Part shown: positions 24,397-37,540 of the stretch, one piece after another
Position numbering within the stretch: position 1 is the first letter of the stretch
How the letters are laid out: every line of letters starts with the position of its first letter
Assembly (NCBI GenBank): GCA_905250125.1
Contig: CAJNOL010000812.1
Span: forward strand, 38,149 to 102,148
Length of the DNA stretch: 64,000 bases
From: Rotaria sordida
Taxonomy: Eukaryota > Rotifera > Eurotatoria > Philodinida > Philodinidae
Direction: 5' to 3'
Program-made: the position numbers and the translations under genes
Notes under the pieces: model-generated
What the model saw: the letters and a program-made list of their open reading frames with translations, nothing else
The model's database searches: none
Told to the model about the DNA's origin: nothing

Positions 24397-26391
24397 TTGT
24401 AAAACATGATCTAAAAAGAAATGCTGAAGTATATAGAGTAGAGATTTGCAACTCTCATAGACCATAGCAAACGGTAGGTAAAGACTGTCACAGATGGCAG
24501 GAGAAGTTAGAAAGAGATAGTAACAAGAATCATCTGAATAATATTGAAAGTAAAAATGTCAAAAAAAAAAAGTTTTACTGTTTGAAATTATGAAAGTTCG
24601 AAGGTGTAGGCGTATGTAAAGAGAAGACCGATGATCACACTCTAATCTTTATATTTCTAACATTAAATTAAATCGTATTATTCTGATACGTTGTCTTTCG
24701 ATTAATAAGGAAAGGTCTCCAGGTGTTACACGTCGTTTCGAATCTGATACATGTTTTCAGTGAATACAATATCTCGTATAAAGGCTTTGTCTTCATGCTG
24801 AATCTTGAAGGAATAGTGTTTTATTTTTTCATTTTAGGACAATTTCGTCGGAATTGGCGTCTACAGAAGGATAATAATCCAAAACATCGAAGTAATATTT
24901 GTAAAATAATTCATCAGCGATGTCCATGAAAAACAGATGTTTTGTCATTTATTTCTTCTAAAGGTGAACGAATAAAATATTGAAGTATAATGTTCGATAG
25001 AACTCGTCGTAGATTATCAACTAATATATGAAAGAGTTTGAGAATGACACATATATAAGAAAATATTGGCATAACAAGATGTTCAAGTTTTTTTGACTAC
25101 AGCTGTATTTTAAAACTACATGTAAACATTGTTCTTACTCTTTGCAAGAGTAGGTATCCAATGACTAGACGTTGTATTATCATCATAGTTTTCCTTTACT
25201 TTTGCTTTGAAGGAGAAAGTCTCTCAAAAGCAAAAAACGAATTTATGAGAATTGATAATCTTTCCCTACTCGTACACGTTGGTTACTACACTCACCTGCT
25301 CATTCATATAAAACTCATCACTTGGATAAGAATGAGAGCTAAAATATCTCGATAGAAGATCTCACATTCATTCTTCTGAACTAAGTATTGAAGAAGAAAA
25401 TCAGTGCAAATACAAATATGAAATATGTATTAAGAAATGATGCATCTTGAATTTGAATACGAATCTTTATTCTGAAAGTAGAATCAAAATCGAAAAAAAA
25501 AAAGTTTATTAGCTGATAATGGAAATAAAAATGACAAAACTGCATGTATCTTTGGTAAAATGATCTTCGATAAAAATCAATCAAACAGACTATCATAGAA
25601 ATTGTGAAAAAGTCCACACATATTCTGAAGAAAAAATTCACTTACTTATATTTTAGAAACTTAATACTTTCATGTTTTTATTTTAAAAAACCAACAATAT
25701 AATCATCGCTCTATCACAGGGTGTGGGTATGAAGTCGACGAAAAAAAACACCCACACTCTCTTTTGGTAGAGAATTTTTCGCTCTAGAAAACTATCGACT
25801 TTGATTTTCAAATAAGTCCTTCTTACCGGCGAAATATTAAGAAGATTGGTATGTATTCAACCGCCCAAGTGCGATCCTCTATTATTTTCTTCGAACATCT
25901 ATCGAGTTGTCTAAGTCTATATTCATCAAGTTCGATGCTAAATGTAAACTATTCAGTATCAATAGGTAGGATTTTCAGCTCTATGCTTCGAAGATCTTTC
26001 AAGACTCTCGATGGTATCGTTCAGATGTCAAAAAGTTTGAAAATAAAACCTAGTGGAATTTTGTTTTCAAAACTGGCCTTTTGAAAAGTTAGCCATACTA
26101 AAAGGGTCATAGTGATTTTTCACAAGGTATGGTCCCTCGTAATTTCTTCAGGATTCAGCATGAAGACAAAGCCTTTATATTAGATGTTGTACTCACTGAG
26201 CTCTACAAACGACGTGTACCAGATTCGAAATGGTGTGTAACATCTGAGGGTCTTCCGTCTTAAGTTCAGGTTTACCAATGATAGGCTCTAGTCAGAGACT
26301 GTCATATGCCAACAATCTCCCTGTGATTAGCAACATCAGCTACACCGCGTTTGACATTTTAATCTTGCAAGGATTGCGCTGATAGCTTTTT
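24397..26391. mobile_element. About 2 kb fold-back element with long internal inverted repeat
   Basis: The left end (24397-24450, AACATGATCTAAAAAG...) matches terminal motifs at 56181, 57841 (-) and 59645 (-). The right end (26349-26391, TTTGACATTTTAATC... GGATTGCGCTGATAGC) matches motifs at 1534, 23188 and 56674. An inverted pair lies at 24703-24811 and 26147-26250: both contain AAGACAAAGCCTTTATA (or its complement) and AGATTCGAAA. No transposase or other coding region is recognisable inside. It fills the interval between the PTB-like gene and the actin gene. Confidence 0.65.
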
Positions 26392-26944
26392 TTAATTATG
26401 ATAATTATAGTTAAGGTTTTTGTTCAATTATATTAAGTTCTGTAAATTATGTAAGTTTATCGATGAAAACAGCAAACTATCGAATATCTTGATAGATTAA
26501 TATAAATCAAAGAATCGTAAATTTACTGTTAATTTGAGTTCTTTTTTTTCGTAATAATGTTGTTATTTTATTGAAAAATGAATCATTTCCGTGGATGATA
26601 CTTGGTTAGACATTTGCAATGATGACTAGTTTTGGATTGAAATTGGATCTGCCACTTCTAAGATTCTATCGATATTGTTTGTCTTAATTTTCTTTTCTAA
26701 TTTCGATACAAAATCACCTATTCGTATTGTTAAAGTCTTTATTACTCTAAATAGATAATTAAATAATCCAACAGAACGTCAAGAATTAACAAAAAGAGAT
26801 AATGTAATTGCTAAAATAGAATTCACTATAGACAATCATTTAACATAATTTTATAAAAATCTATTTGAATATCTTGGCGCTTTAATCAATCATATTTAGA
26901 GAATATTTTCTGTTTCATCATACAATTATGTTTCTTATTATCTA

Positions 26945-28680
26945 ATGCTTGGTGCAATAGTAATAGGTAAATAATTGTAAAAAAAAAGCAAACTATTAAA
27001 TCCAACATCTTTATTTCATATTGATTTTTCTTCTATATATATATATATATATTCAGATAATGGTACAGGTACATGTAAATCAGGCTTTAGTGGTGAAGAT
27101 ACACCTCGAGCTATTTTTCCAGCTATTGTCGGTCGACCAAAACATCAAAATATAATGCTTGGTATGAATTATAAAGATTTATATGTTGGTGAAGAAGCTC
27201 AAGGTCGTCGTGGTATACTTTCACTTCAATATCCAATTGAACATGGTATTATAATGAATTGGGATGATATGGAAAAAATTTGGCATCATATATTTTATAA
27301 TGAATTACATGTTCAACCAGAAGAACATCCATGTTTAATAACTGAAGCACCACTTAATCCAAAAATAAATCGAGAAAAAATAACACAAGTATAATTATTA
27401 TAATATATAAAGAATAGTTAAATGAAAATTTTTTCAGAATGAAATTTTTAGATTATGTTTGAAAATTTTAATATACCAGCTATTTATATTGCTATTCAAG
27501 CTATTCTTTCACTTTATTCTTCAGGTCGAACAACGGGTATTATTAATTATTGTCTACTAATAATTTAATATTTCAGCAATAATTCGAATTACTTTAGAAT
27601 ATTTACCTATTCACTAGATTTTATCGATTGAATATAGTTCTAGTTAAAAAAAACAATTTATCACTTGAAAACTTTCATTCAATTATAAATCGTATCGAAT
27701 TGTTCTTAAGTCGATAATCTTTTTCTATTTTCTACTAATGATCTTGAAGATTTTCACATTGAAATATTGATATGTATATATATGGTGTAACAATTAATTG
27801 ACTGTATTTTCTGCAAACACAGAAAAAGTTTTTTTTTTCTTCTCGAAACAATTCAATATGTTCTATCAATCTAGACAGATCCACAAAAAAAGTTTAATAG
27901 TCTGGAAAATCAGTATAGTTGATAATCTCTAATCTACTAGTTTTCTATGAGAATGCGATTGATGTTTCTTTATAAGATAATTTTATGTATTATAATTTAG
28001 GTGTTGTTCTTGATTCTGGTGATGGTGTAACACATAGTGTACCAATCTATGAAGGATATTCACTTCCACATGCAATAGTTCGTCTTGATTTTGCTGGTCG
28101 AGATATAACAAATTTTCTTTTACAATTATTAATGAAACGTGGTTATAATTTTACAACTTCGGCTGAACGTGAAATTGTTCGTGATATAAAAGAAAAATTA
28201 TGTTATATTTCATTTGATTATGAAAAAGAAAAATTAACTAGTATTAAAACAAATATAATTGAACGTAATTATGAATTACCTGATGGACAAATAATTCGTA
28301 TTGGTTGTGAACGTTTTCGTGCACCAGAAATTTTATTTAAACCATCAATTATTGGTTTAGAAATACGTGGAATACATGAAATAACATATTCATCAATAAT
28401 GCATTGTGATATTGATATACGTCGTGAACTTCTTAATAATATTGTTTTATCAGGTGGTTCAACAATGTTTTTAAATATTCATGAACGTTTACAAAATGAA
28501 ATTGTTCGAATGACTCCAACATCAGTTAAAATAAAAATTATTGCACCACCACAACGAAAATATTCTGTTTGGATTGGTGGTAGTATTCTATCAACTCTAT
28601 CAACTTTTCAACATTTATGGTTAACAAAACAAGATTATAATGAATATGGATCAACTATTGTTCATCGACGTTGTTTTTAA
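26945..28680 (+). CDS. Divergent actin
   Basis: Exons 26945-26966, 27057-27388, 27452-27536 and 28001-28680 encode 372 aa (conventional actin is 375-377). The short first exon gives MLGAIVI, which leads straight into the phosphate-1 loop [10 protein letters not shown]. Phosphate-2 loop DSGDGVTH, the nucleotide-pocket LSGGSTMF, the YPIEHG histidine, [11 protein letters not shown] and the C-terminal IVHRRCF are all present, so the fold and ATP site look intact. It differs from conventional actins at many otherwise near-invariant places: the DNase loop ([17 protein letters not shown]), the phosphate-1 loop (T for S/M, S for A), [13 protein letters not shown], and [19 protein letters not shown]. 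It is closer to actin than to any Arp, because it lacks Arp-type insertions. It is probably a lineage-specific actin paralogue. The reading frame shows no break. Confidence 0.93.
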
Positions 28681-30093
28681 TTTTTAAGATAGCAAAAAAC
28701 AAAAAAACAATTTGTTTTATTTTGTACTCTTTGCGAACACTGTTTTTTAGTTTTAATTTAAGAAAATATTTTCGCAAAGTAGACTCAAGATAAGATTTAT
28801 TATATTTATTTAGTAAAAAAAAAAAACATCTATTTGAAATCATTGGATTATTTCACTAGTTTTTTTTTGTTGTTTACAACAATGCACGTATAAATGATCT
28901 TTTTTGATTTTTATATCTATTGATGTTAAACAATTTAATTCGATTATTCATAATTATCAATTATATCGACTATTTTACCTTAGGAGAATAAGAACAAAAG
29001 AGATAAGTTATTTTTAATTGATTAATTCTGTCAATAATATAATAAGATAAAACAAATATTCATATGATATTTTTTTTTGTCATCGTTGATATTTACAAAA
29101 AAAGCATTGTATTGGCAGTGTATATCTATATTTATATAATGCAAGCCATACATGTATATTATCAATAGATTCAATGCAATGGCTTCATCAAATCATCGTT
29201 CGATTGATATTTATACAAGTGAAAAAATATTATCAAATTCCAATAGAAAGCTATGATGATCGGCCAGCTGTACGTATTGTTTCATTGAATAACATGTATT
29301 CACTATTCTAAACTTATGTACATATATACCAAAGTCTTTATCCATCTCATATAACACTTTCGTTATAAAATTTTTCTTTGACTTTTTTCGACAAAATTCA
29401 TTATTCATACAAAATCAAAGATGAAACAAAATTTAAATAAATAGTCTAAATAAATAATTTTCATATGAATTTTTCTAAATAAACATATACAAAAAAGAAA
29501 ATTAAAGGATTGTATCGTTTCCATTTTAAGTATAGAAGATATAGTTGTCCAAGCCGTCTTCGATCGCAAGCTTCAAAACATGGCTTTATCTATGCAACGT
29601 CTTTCTTTTTAAACATCCATTGAGTTTAAAGCTCGTTCATAACGCTGCAATGAAAGCTGTCAAGTGTAACACTATAAGAGTGAATTATTGACTTAACCGA
29701 TAGAAGCAGCCAATAGATTTCAGTGACCACATGGATCACTCTCAACTTCGGCGCCTGAATTTCTGCTTTCAAGTTCCTAGCATTTTCCAAAATTTTGTGG
29801 TCGAAAACGACCTGGGCGTATATTGAACAAGTCATAATCAATTAAAGCAAAAAAATAAAACGATATTAAAAGTCAATTTTGTTATGAAAAACATTTATTT
29901 TGAAATCAACATCAAAATTATACAAAAAAAAGTGTACATAAGCTGATCATTCTTCATATATTGAATGTACAACGACTGTAAGTTTTTTTTTTTTTTCTTT
30001 ATAAATGTATGAATAATTTCATTTGTTATGTAAGAGAATTATCAAAAGATAAGTAGAATAATACTTCGTATATATATATATAAGAAAAATGAT
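28681..30093. other. Intergenic stretch downstream of actin
   Basis: AT-rich with homopolymer runs. Positions 29530-29840 are somewhat richer in G+C and may be repeat-derived. I see no gene here, apart from a possible tiny terminal exon of the next minus-strand gene at 29947-29975. Confidence 0.4.
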
Positions 30094-30621
30094 TTAAATA
30101 CGTACAATGAATTCTCCATTAATATGCATAATATGCATTAAATTTTCTATTGGTTGTGATTTTTTTATAATAGATTTTCCTTTTGAATTTGAATAATTAC
30201 TAGTTAAAATTTGTTGTTGTTGAGTAATTTTAAAATCTGTATTCATACGATTAAAATGATTTGTTGATAATTGTCGTGATGGTGGAAGTGGTGGTAAAAG
30301 TGAAATTGATCGATCTAATTTAATTTTTTCATTATCATAATCATTATAATTTGTATTTGATGAATATGATTTTATCATATTTGTTACAGATGGTATTGTT
30401 AAATGAATATTTTCAATTGATGATTGATATCGTTTATGATGATTTGATTTTGTTCGTGCTAATGTCCATATTTGTTCTTGTTCATATGAACTTGAATATG
30501 GATTATTTGTTTTATTAATATTAATAATTGAACAGTAAGTACAATATTGATGTGTATGAATTTTATCATTATCATGTAATGATTGTTGTTTTGTAAACCA
30601 TTCGACTTGTTCTCGAGGCAT
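30094..30621 (-). CDS. Hypothetical protein, 175 aa
   Basis: The frame starts at MPREQVEWFTKQQ and runs 175 codons with the codon preferences of the surrounding genes (TCA, AAT, CAA, ATT). That is the main reason to accept it. The protein is hydrophilic and Ser/Asn/Gln-rich, with one Cys pair (CTYC, near residue 30), a proline patch (LLPPLPPSR) and no membrane segment. It may stop at EFIVRI. Alternatively, the sequence GTAC|GTATTT near the end may be a splice donor joining to 29975-29947, which would end the protein LVVHSIYEE. I recognise no family. It could also be a single exon of a larger gene. Confidence 0.5.
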   Translation of the reverse strand: MPREQVEWFTKQQSLHDNDKIHTHQYCTYCSIININKTNNPYSSSYEQEQIWTLARTKSNHHKRYQSSIENIHLTIPSVTNMIKSYSSNTNYNDYDNEKIKLDRSISLLPPLPPSRQLSTNHFNRMNTDFKITQQQQILTSNYSNSKGKSIIKKSQPIENLMHIMHINGEFIVRI

Positions 30622-33600
30622 CTTCAATTATTCATCAAAATAAAATCTATAAATATACATATATTCTCATACTAAATAATATGAAGAGAGAAAGAGTAAT
30701 ATGAGAATTAACAGGAGACCTCTACTTCTTTTCTTTTTATTATAACTCGAAAGGTAGACATTTTTTTTTTCTTCTACCTTCATACATTGCATATATGTAT
30801 ACATACATAGTGAGTTAAAAAAAAAAGGATATAAGTATTCTATAGTAATCATACAGTTGTTCGTAATGTTATGTTAAGAAGAACTGAATCAAAGAATTGA
30901 CTGGACATACATTAGTAAAGTGTACCCTATAGCAAGACAACTTATGTTCTTTTTTTTTTCTGTCTTCTTTTTTGCTTATAAAAACATTCAATCATGATAT
31001 ATTTCATATGACTAAATATAAGACAAAGTCAAGTGGAACATTTCAAGATAGATAAACATAATTCTTTCTGTCTCTATATATATTTATTCTCGATAACAAT
31101 GAAATAGAGAAAGACAAAAAAAATGACCTAAACAAGAAGGTCGACTATAATGAACTACATCAATTATAATATATTAAAGAAAGCAAAACAGAAGTGTTGT
31201 ATTATATTATTAAAGAATTTTTATGGATGCATTATATGTTTTTTTTGCATTCAAGTTTCAAATAATTCTCTATATAAAGTTGAATGAATTTATGAATAAA
31301 AAAAAAAAAAAACATTCAGTTTAATATACATACTGTCTTAATTTATTGACATAAGAATAACATTGAAATTTTCTTTCTCTTTTATTATATCAAATATTCA
31401 TTCTATATTGTACGTTGATGTACTTAAAATGAAAATATAAAAACTGAGCCAAAGAATCTACAATAAATGTATTGTTACATGATACTAAATATGATCGAAA
31501 ATTTTCAAGCTCAATCTTAATCATAGAAGGATTAGTCTCAATCAAAAGGGATCATTTTATCTAGACTATGATGTAATAAAATGATATACAGTATCCAGAT
31601 TGAATTGACCAATCGGAGATATTCTCTTATATTTGAATGACTACTATGTACACAGCAAAACTGTCATAGCTCTGTAATCTCATACTTATCAATTACTGAT
31701 GATGTTGGAATCAGGAAAAATGAATTTTATGAAAATGTTAGTTATTGTTGTTTCCTTATGAACTTTTTCGAAGATTTTCTCACAGCGAAGAATGTAGCAA
31801 AAAATGTGTGAAATAGTTAGTGGACTCATGCACTGTATTTCGTTCTCTACCAGTGTTCATTTAATTATATAATTATTTTAACTGTATTATGTTAGAAGAA
31901 ACGCCTTCTCATATAAGTATGTATTCTCTTCTCTTCCTTCAGTTCCATTCTTTGATATTTATAATCATTTCTTATTTCATATATTTTTTTCTCTTTTACA
32001 TTGAGATTTTTTAGACGTTGTACAAGTACGTGCGAGTTCCTTTTCTCAAAATGAATTTTGTATTTTTTTCTTCTACTTGTACATTTCAGATTTCTCAACC
32101 ATTGCACATGCCAGGAAGTTTAGCAAGCTTCTAAATCGAAGAGAAAATTGTGCTCCGCAATTTAATAGAGCCGGATTTTTTATGTTTGACTTAGTTCTTG
32201 AGAAAAATGGAGTTTTTTTTTTACACATGTATTCCTATTTTTTCGAGCTTTTCGAAAAAACGTGACGCCAAAAATTGATAAAGAAGAATTTGAAAAAGCG
32301 AGCCCTATTAAGTTATAACAGCAAGTGTCGGTTACATTTTCATCCCAATCCGAGATCTGTATGATTATATTTGAGAAAGAAATCTGGGACACACGGAGGC
32401 CTATTTTTTGACTCTTAACTAGAGATAATTCTTGTAGACTTCAATATTTTGGACTGAAAATTTTACTGTAAAGTTTCTGGGCCCTGACTCATATTTCCTG
32501 AAATTTACAGTGAGATCGATTGTTCTCACACGAAAATAGGTTTTTGATAGGAGGAGGACTCAACTTTATAAATGTTCATTAGTTCTGTGACAGAAAAAGA
32601 AGTCATATCCAACAAGAGAAAAAATATTTGATACAAATAATAACACTATGTAGAATGCATATATATATATTGTTGTCTTTCTCTGGAATTATACATTTCA
32701 AAATACAGGCATTATAAACTTAATAATGCTGATAAATGCACACTATTTGTCTCTGTAAATATCATAGAAATATAAAGATACTTCGGGTATAGCATACATA
32801 GATTTCAAAGAGGGAAAACAGCCGCCACGTCTCCCTGGATTTCCCAATGCTTTGTAGAGAAGCCTAATGAATCATAATCCTTTTGTAGTTCTTCAGTCCT
32901 ATTGATTCTTTGTATATGTCTAATAGATAAGCTATAAAGTGATGAATAATCTCAGAAAGCGGTTATCATGAACTATGTGCAATAATACAATTAAAGTCCT
33001 GCATCAATTCGTGTCGGTAAACTGAATAAATCCGACACTAGGCACATTAACTACGATAACATTTACTTCTGAATGGTTCAATGCGTATGTTGATCACACA
33101 CCCTAAACCAATAGCGCATAGAAGTTGTTCAAACTGTTCTGCATAGGAGACAATCTCTTGAATTTACCAACCTGACCCAAATGTAGAACTCTAAATTGAA
33201 TCAAAGTTCGTTCATTCATTACAAGTAAATCTCATCGAATTAACAAAGAGAACTGACAAATGTCTTAGTTTCAAAAAATAACTAGATGATATTCGAATTT
33301 CACTTGCTTTAAAAAAATGCACCCCGAAGCTTCCAATGTCTATTGACGAATAAATCGATATTTTCCACAAAAAAAAACGAATAATCATTTAAAGATTCAA
33401 TATGAAACACTTTTTTCTACAAGATAGCTACATTATACTGAAACCAAGTGCTTCTTCTTTTTTTGTCGTTGTAAATCGGAAAAGTTAATTTCGACAAATC
33501 AGATAACCTAGCGACGGAGCCAAAATAGTAGCACTGCTCTTATTTTCGATGGGCAGTGACAAGTGACGTTCCTGCTAAGTACATCATGTTGTCAAGAATA

Positions 33601-34439
33601 TACAATACCAATAGAATAGCAGAACTCTCCATTACCTTTTCCACAACAAGAAAGGAGCTAGTGTTCTAGCTCCACCGCTAGGATGTTCGAGGTGTAATCA
33701 CTGAGAAATTCCCTATTAAGAGAACTCTATTAACGGATATAAACATGATTTTACAGATTGATCGCTTGATTCCCTCTCTCTCTAATCCATTACTTATCAT
33801 GAGCTATAAGCAAAGAGAGTGTCGACTAGCTTTTGTTCCTGTTGTCATTTTAATAATCTCAATAAAAGAAAAATCTTCACTGATTTTAGCTAGTGTTTTG
33901 TATACTTATTTAGACGAATAATGTTATGTCAATATTTGATATAGCTAATGAACCAAGTTCAATTGAAACAGAAAAAACAATGTGCTTATTGTTTTACATT
34001 TTTTTCATTGATGTTCATTTTTGAATTTAAACGTATCCGCATTTTATTTCTCAAACAGATACTATTCAAACCGATCATGCACAACAACGAAATTGAAATC
34101 ATTTAAAATGATAGTAATCAAATGCCTCACACGTTCATTATTCATTTCATGTCGATGACAATATTGAACTAACGTTATTCTTTTTCTTTTTCTTTGGCGT
34201 TAAATAATTAATTGATAGGAATATATGTCTTAATATGAATAAACAAAAAGAAATCAGCTATGAATTTCTCTTCCAAAAAACCATGTTCTTTCATTGTACA
34301 TAAATCATCGATTTCAATGCATTCAACCATTACTCTTCTTTCTCGTCAATTGAATGAATTACTTCTCTGTATAGCTGTATTACCTCTTCTGTTTCAAATA
34401 TAACAGCAATTCAACTATACATAGAAATAAATCATTCAA

Positions 34440-34645
34440 TCGATGAGGCTGTGGGTGTGAGTGAGTACGTGTAGACTCCACATTCATACACACACCCTGT
34501 TTCGTTCTTACTCGATATATTCCATATAGAAATAAATCTTCCATATAAACAAGTCAAATACCTAGCGAATTGAGGGTGTGGGTGAGTGTGGAATGCAAAT
34601 ACGGGTGTCGGTGTGGGTGTCTCTTTTCTTAACTTATGCCCACAC
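34440..34645. repeat. G-rich TGTGGG-like interstitial repeats
   Basis: Clusters such as CTGTGGGTGTGAGTGAG (34449), GGGTGTGGGTGAGTGTGG (34573) and CGGTGTGGGTGTC (34609) are followed by the complementary CCCACACCCTC (34638). In an AT-rich setting this is striking. Bdelloid rotifer telomeres are reported to use TGTGGG-type repeats, so this may be interstitial telomere-like DNA. A smaller pair of the same kind lies at 25719-25759. Confidence 0.45.
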
Positions 34646-34719
34646 CCTCAATATACGTATTTAAGAGATCTACGAATATTTCTGAAATTTTACCATAAGC
34701 TCTCTGTCTGTTTATATAA

Positions 34720-35350
34720 AGTTACAATCACGATCAAGATAAAATCCTGATGAGCTCCTGAATTCTATCCGATCTGGAACAAAACATAATAAAAATTTCA
34801 AGAATCCCCTTTCATTTATCAGTATTAAGATTTACAAATCTTAAACAAATTCTGAAAAGACTCTAAACACAAACCTTCAAAGACCTAAACTAGATTCTTA
34901 TATTTTTCTGTCATAATTCTGATCATGGTTGATATTATCTTGTAAGGATCCAAAAATGTTTGTTTCTGAAAAAAATTCAGAACAGGATGCTAATTGAAAC
35001 TTGGCAGGATTTACTCGTTTAGAATTTTGACTAATCTTGTTTTATTCTTGTTAAGATCCTCCTCTGATTTTACCTTCAACTCTTGACTGAATTCTCGTAT
35101 CAGGATCCAGAACAGATCTTGACTAAAAGTTAATAAAATATTGGTATAATCCTGTCCGCTATTTCTATGAAGATCCTGAGTAGGATCGAGAGTGAATTGT
35201 AGTAGGATCCTGTATTTTTAATTTAGAAAAAAAAACTGAATAGAAACTTGAACAAATCATGACAAGGATCCTATTTCACTATGATAAATTCTGCAAGCAG
35301 AAATTACTAGGCCTCGATACAGGATCCTGAATAAAACTTGATAAGATTCT
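34720..35350. repeat. Degenerate GATCCTG-rich tandem repeat
   Basis: The motif AGGATCCTG or close variants (GATCCTGA, GATCCTC, GATCTTGAC) recurs at irregular spacing across about 600 bp, for example near 34745, 34948, 35058, 35102, 35165, 35204, 35266 and 35321. Units between the motifs share words such as AACTTGA and TTGACTAA. It looks like a decayed minisatellite. No coding frame. Confidence 0.55.
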
Positions 35351-36710
35351 TGAGGTTCAAGATTCTGACAGGTTCTTCCAGGCTTTCTCTAAGGATGAAC
35401 AAGATTGAGAGCAACGTAATAGTATTATAAATAGAGATAAAACAGTGCACATTTTTATTTGAAAATGCACAGCAAATTCTTATTTCAATAGGTTTTTTTC
35501 CTTTATTCTCAACTGAGAATCCAGCATCATATGAAGTCAATAAAAGTAGAAGGATTTTCTGTATCCATGTTCTCAAACAATTTTCAAGGAAAAATTAAAT
35601 GAAACTATTATTATTAATTTATTTTCAAAACACGAGACATAATATCATTCCCTTATTATGTCATTGTGATCTATATCCAATTGCAAAAATAGTTCATTTT
35701 TTATATTCATTCCGATATATCGTTTTGAGGACATATTTCAGTTATTTCTTCAAATATAAAATTTTGCTATTTTCCTATATTTCAGTAAAAGCAACACATA
35801 ATGCTTTGATATCACATATAATTTGAAAATAAAGAACTATGACATGATTTTCATCAAATCAATTGAAAACAGATATATACATAACTAGGATTGTGAGACT
35901 TCTACCAATGCTTAACAACTTTTATCAACCAAAATTATAAATTTCAATTACTGATCTTCGATATACGAGGAAAAATTCAAAAGACTACAGCAATATTCAA
36001 TCTAATCAGTATCACTGCTGAAACTTGTTTTCATTATCTCCAAAAAAAATACAGAATTCTCACTTTAGAAATCAAGTACAATTATGGTATATTCGTTGAT
36101 AACAACTGTATATGATGTTATAGAAGATTGATTACGAGTTACATAAGATTAGATTTAGAGGAAAATTCTATTAACAGAATTCATCATAAAAAAAATTTTT
36201 AGTTGAACGTTCAAGCTTAAAGCAGTCTTGTGTTATACAATCACTGATAGGCTCATATCAAACAGATTAACTTTTAAAAATTAAATTAATATAACAATAT
36301 CATATCTATTTCTTTATTAAATATATACAATTTTTTCATGTATTTAGTAGATGACAACAACAGTTACTTGGATTTTCTCTGCGATGAATTCAGAAAACTG
36401 CTAAGAAAAATACAAGCAATTATATTTTAGGAAAAAAACTAACAGTTTTTGAAGTTTGTCTTGAATACTTTCTATCAGAAACCATGATATTAGTTAAACA
36501 AGTATTCCCCATCATCAAAAAAAAGTGTTCTATCCTCTAATATTATAGGAGCCATCGGTATATGACATTATCCATGAGAGTTTACTTAGTGTCATTCATA
36601 AAAACATTGGATCTCACACCTTTTCAGTATGTTGTCTCTAGAGTCTGTACCCGACGGGTTCTATCTAGAAACATCAATCTCGGTAAAATCTTGAGAAAAA
36701 ATGTACATAT

Positions 36711-37341
36711 CAGCGTTGGAATCGGGCCGGTAAATACCGGTTTAAGTTTAAAAAAGATTATCTTTACTTAACTCTTATTCGGTAAGAAGAACTATGTATT
36801 TTGCTATGAAGTAGAACAAATTCTCCATCATTATACATATATATCTAGAAAGTCTTTCGATAGTGCCAATATTAAAAATTTTGTTCAATTTATAATCGAT
36901 ATTTATCGCAATGATTGTAATACTATGATAGACACGAAGACAAAATAGACCAGGTAGTACTATATAAATCAATTAGGAAAATCTTAATATTCTTTTGAAA
37001 AAATGATGATGCTTCATGATTATAAAGATTATGCATATCTTTTCTAAAAGTTTCATAAAAAGTTAAATAATATTTTCTCAAGTACGAATATTGAAATTTT
37101 CTAAGATATGCTTATAAAAAAAAAACTATTCCTAGGTCGATTTCAGTTTTCTGTACTTATGATACGAGGAGCTAAATCATATTGTTTCAACCGTGTTATT
37201 TAAATATTAGATAATTCAATTTACAACTAGAAGTAACTTTATCAATTTCTATCGTACTTTCGGATGTTTGGAACCATTTTAAAGCGGTAAGCTTGACCGA
37301 AAATTGACCGGTTTGCCGGAATTTCACCGGTTCCAACCCTG
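36711..37341. mobile_element. Non-autonomous hAT-type transposon with 8-bp target duplication
   Basis: The 631-bp element starts CAGCGTTGGAATCGG (36711) and ends with the reverse complement of CAGGGTTGGAACCGG (37341); 13 of 15 terminal bases match. It is flanked by an exact 8-bp direct repeat, GTACATAT, at 36703-36710 and 37342-37349. CAGGG-type ends with an 8-bp duplication are the signature of the hAT superfamily. The interior is AT-rich and has no transposase, so it would depend on an enzyme encoded elsewhere. The exact duplication suggests a fairly recent insertion. Confidence 0.85.
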
Positions 37342-37540
37342 GTACATATATAGAATTTCGGATATTTATTACAAAAAAAAAAACGAAGACACAAACAAAA
37401 AATATTGAAAAAGTTTATAACATCGAACATCATGGAGAATAGATAGAAAACATTAGCTTATATACAGAAAAGTTCCAGAATTCGGTTAAATATGAATATA
37501 ATAAAGTTAATGGACGTGTTGTTCTTAAAACGTTTGCGTT

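Noticed and set aside
26759-26848. Short open stretch with coding-like codon use (NNPTERQELTKRDNVIAK...) just upstream of the actin gene
   Set aside because: Only 30 codons between stops, no splice sites that join it to the actin frame, and no recognised homology; possibly a decayed exon, but I cannot support it.
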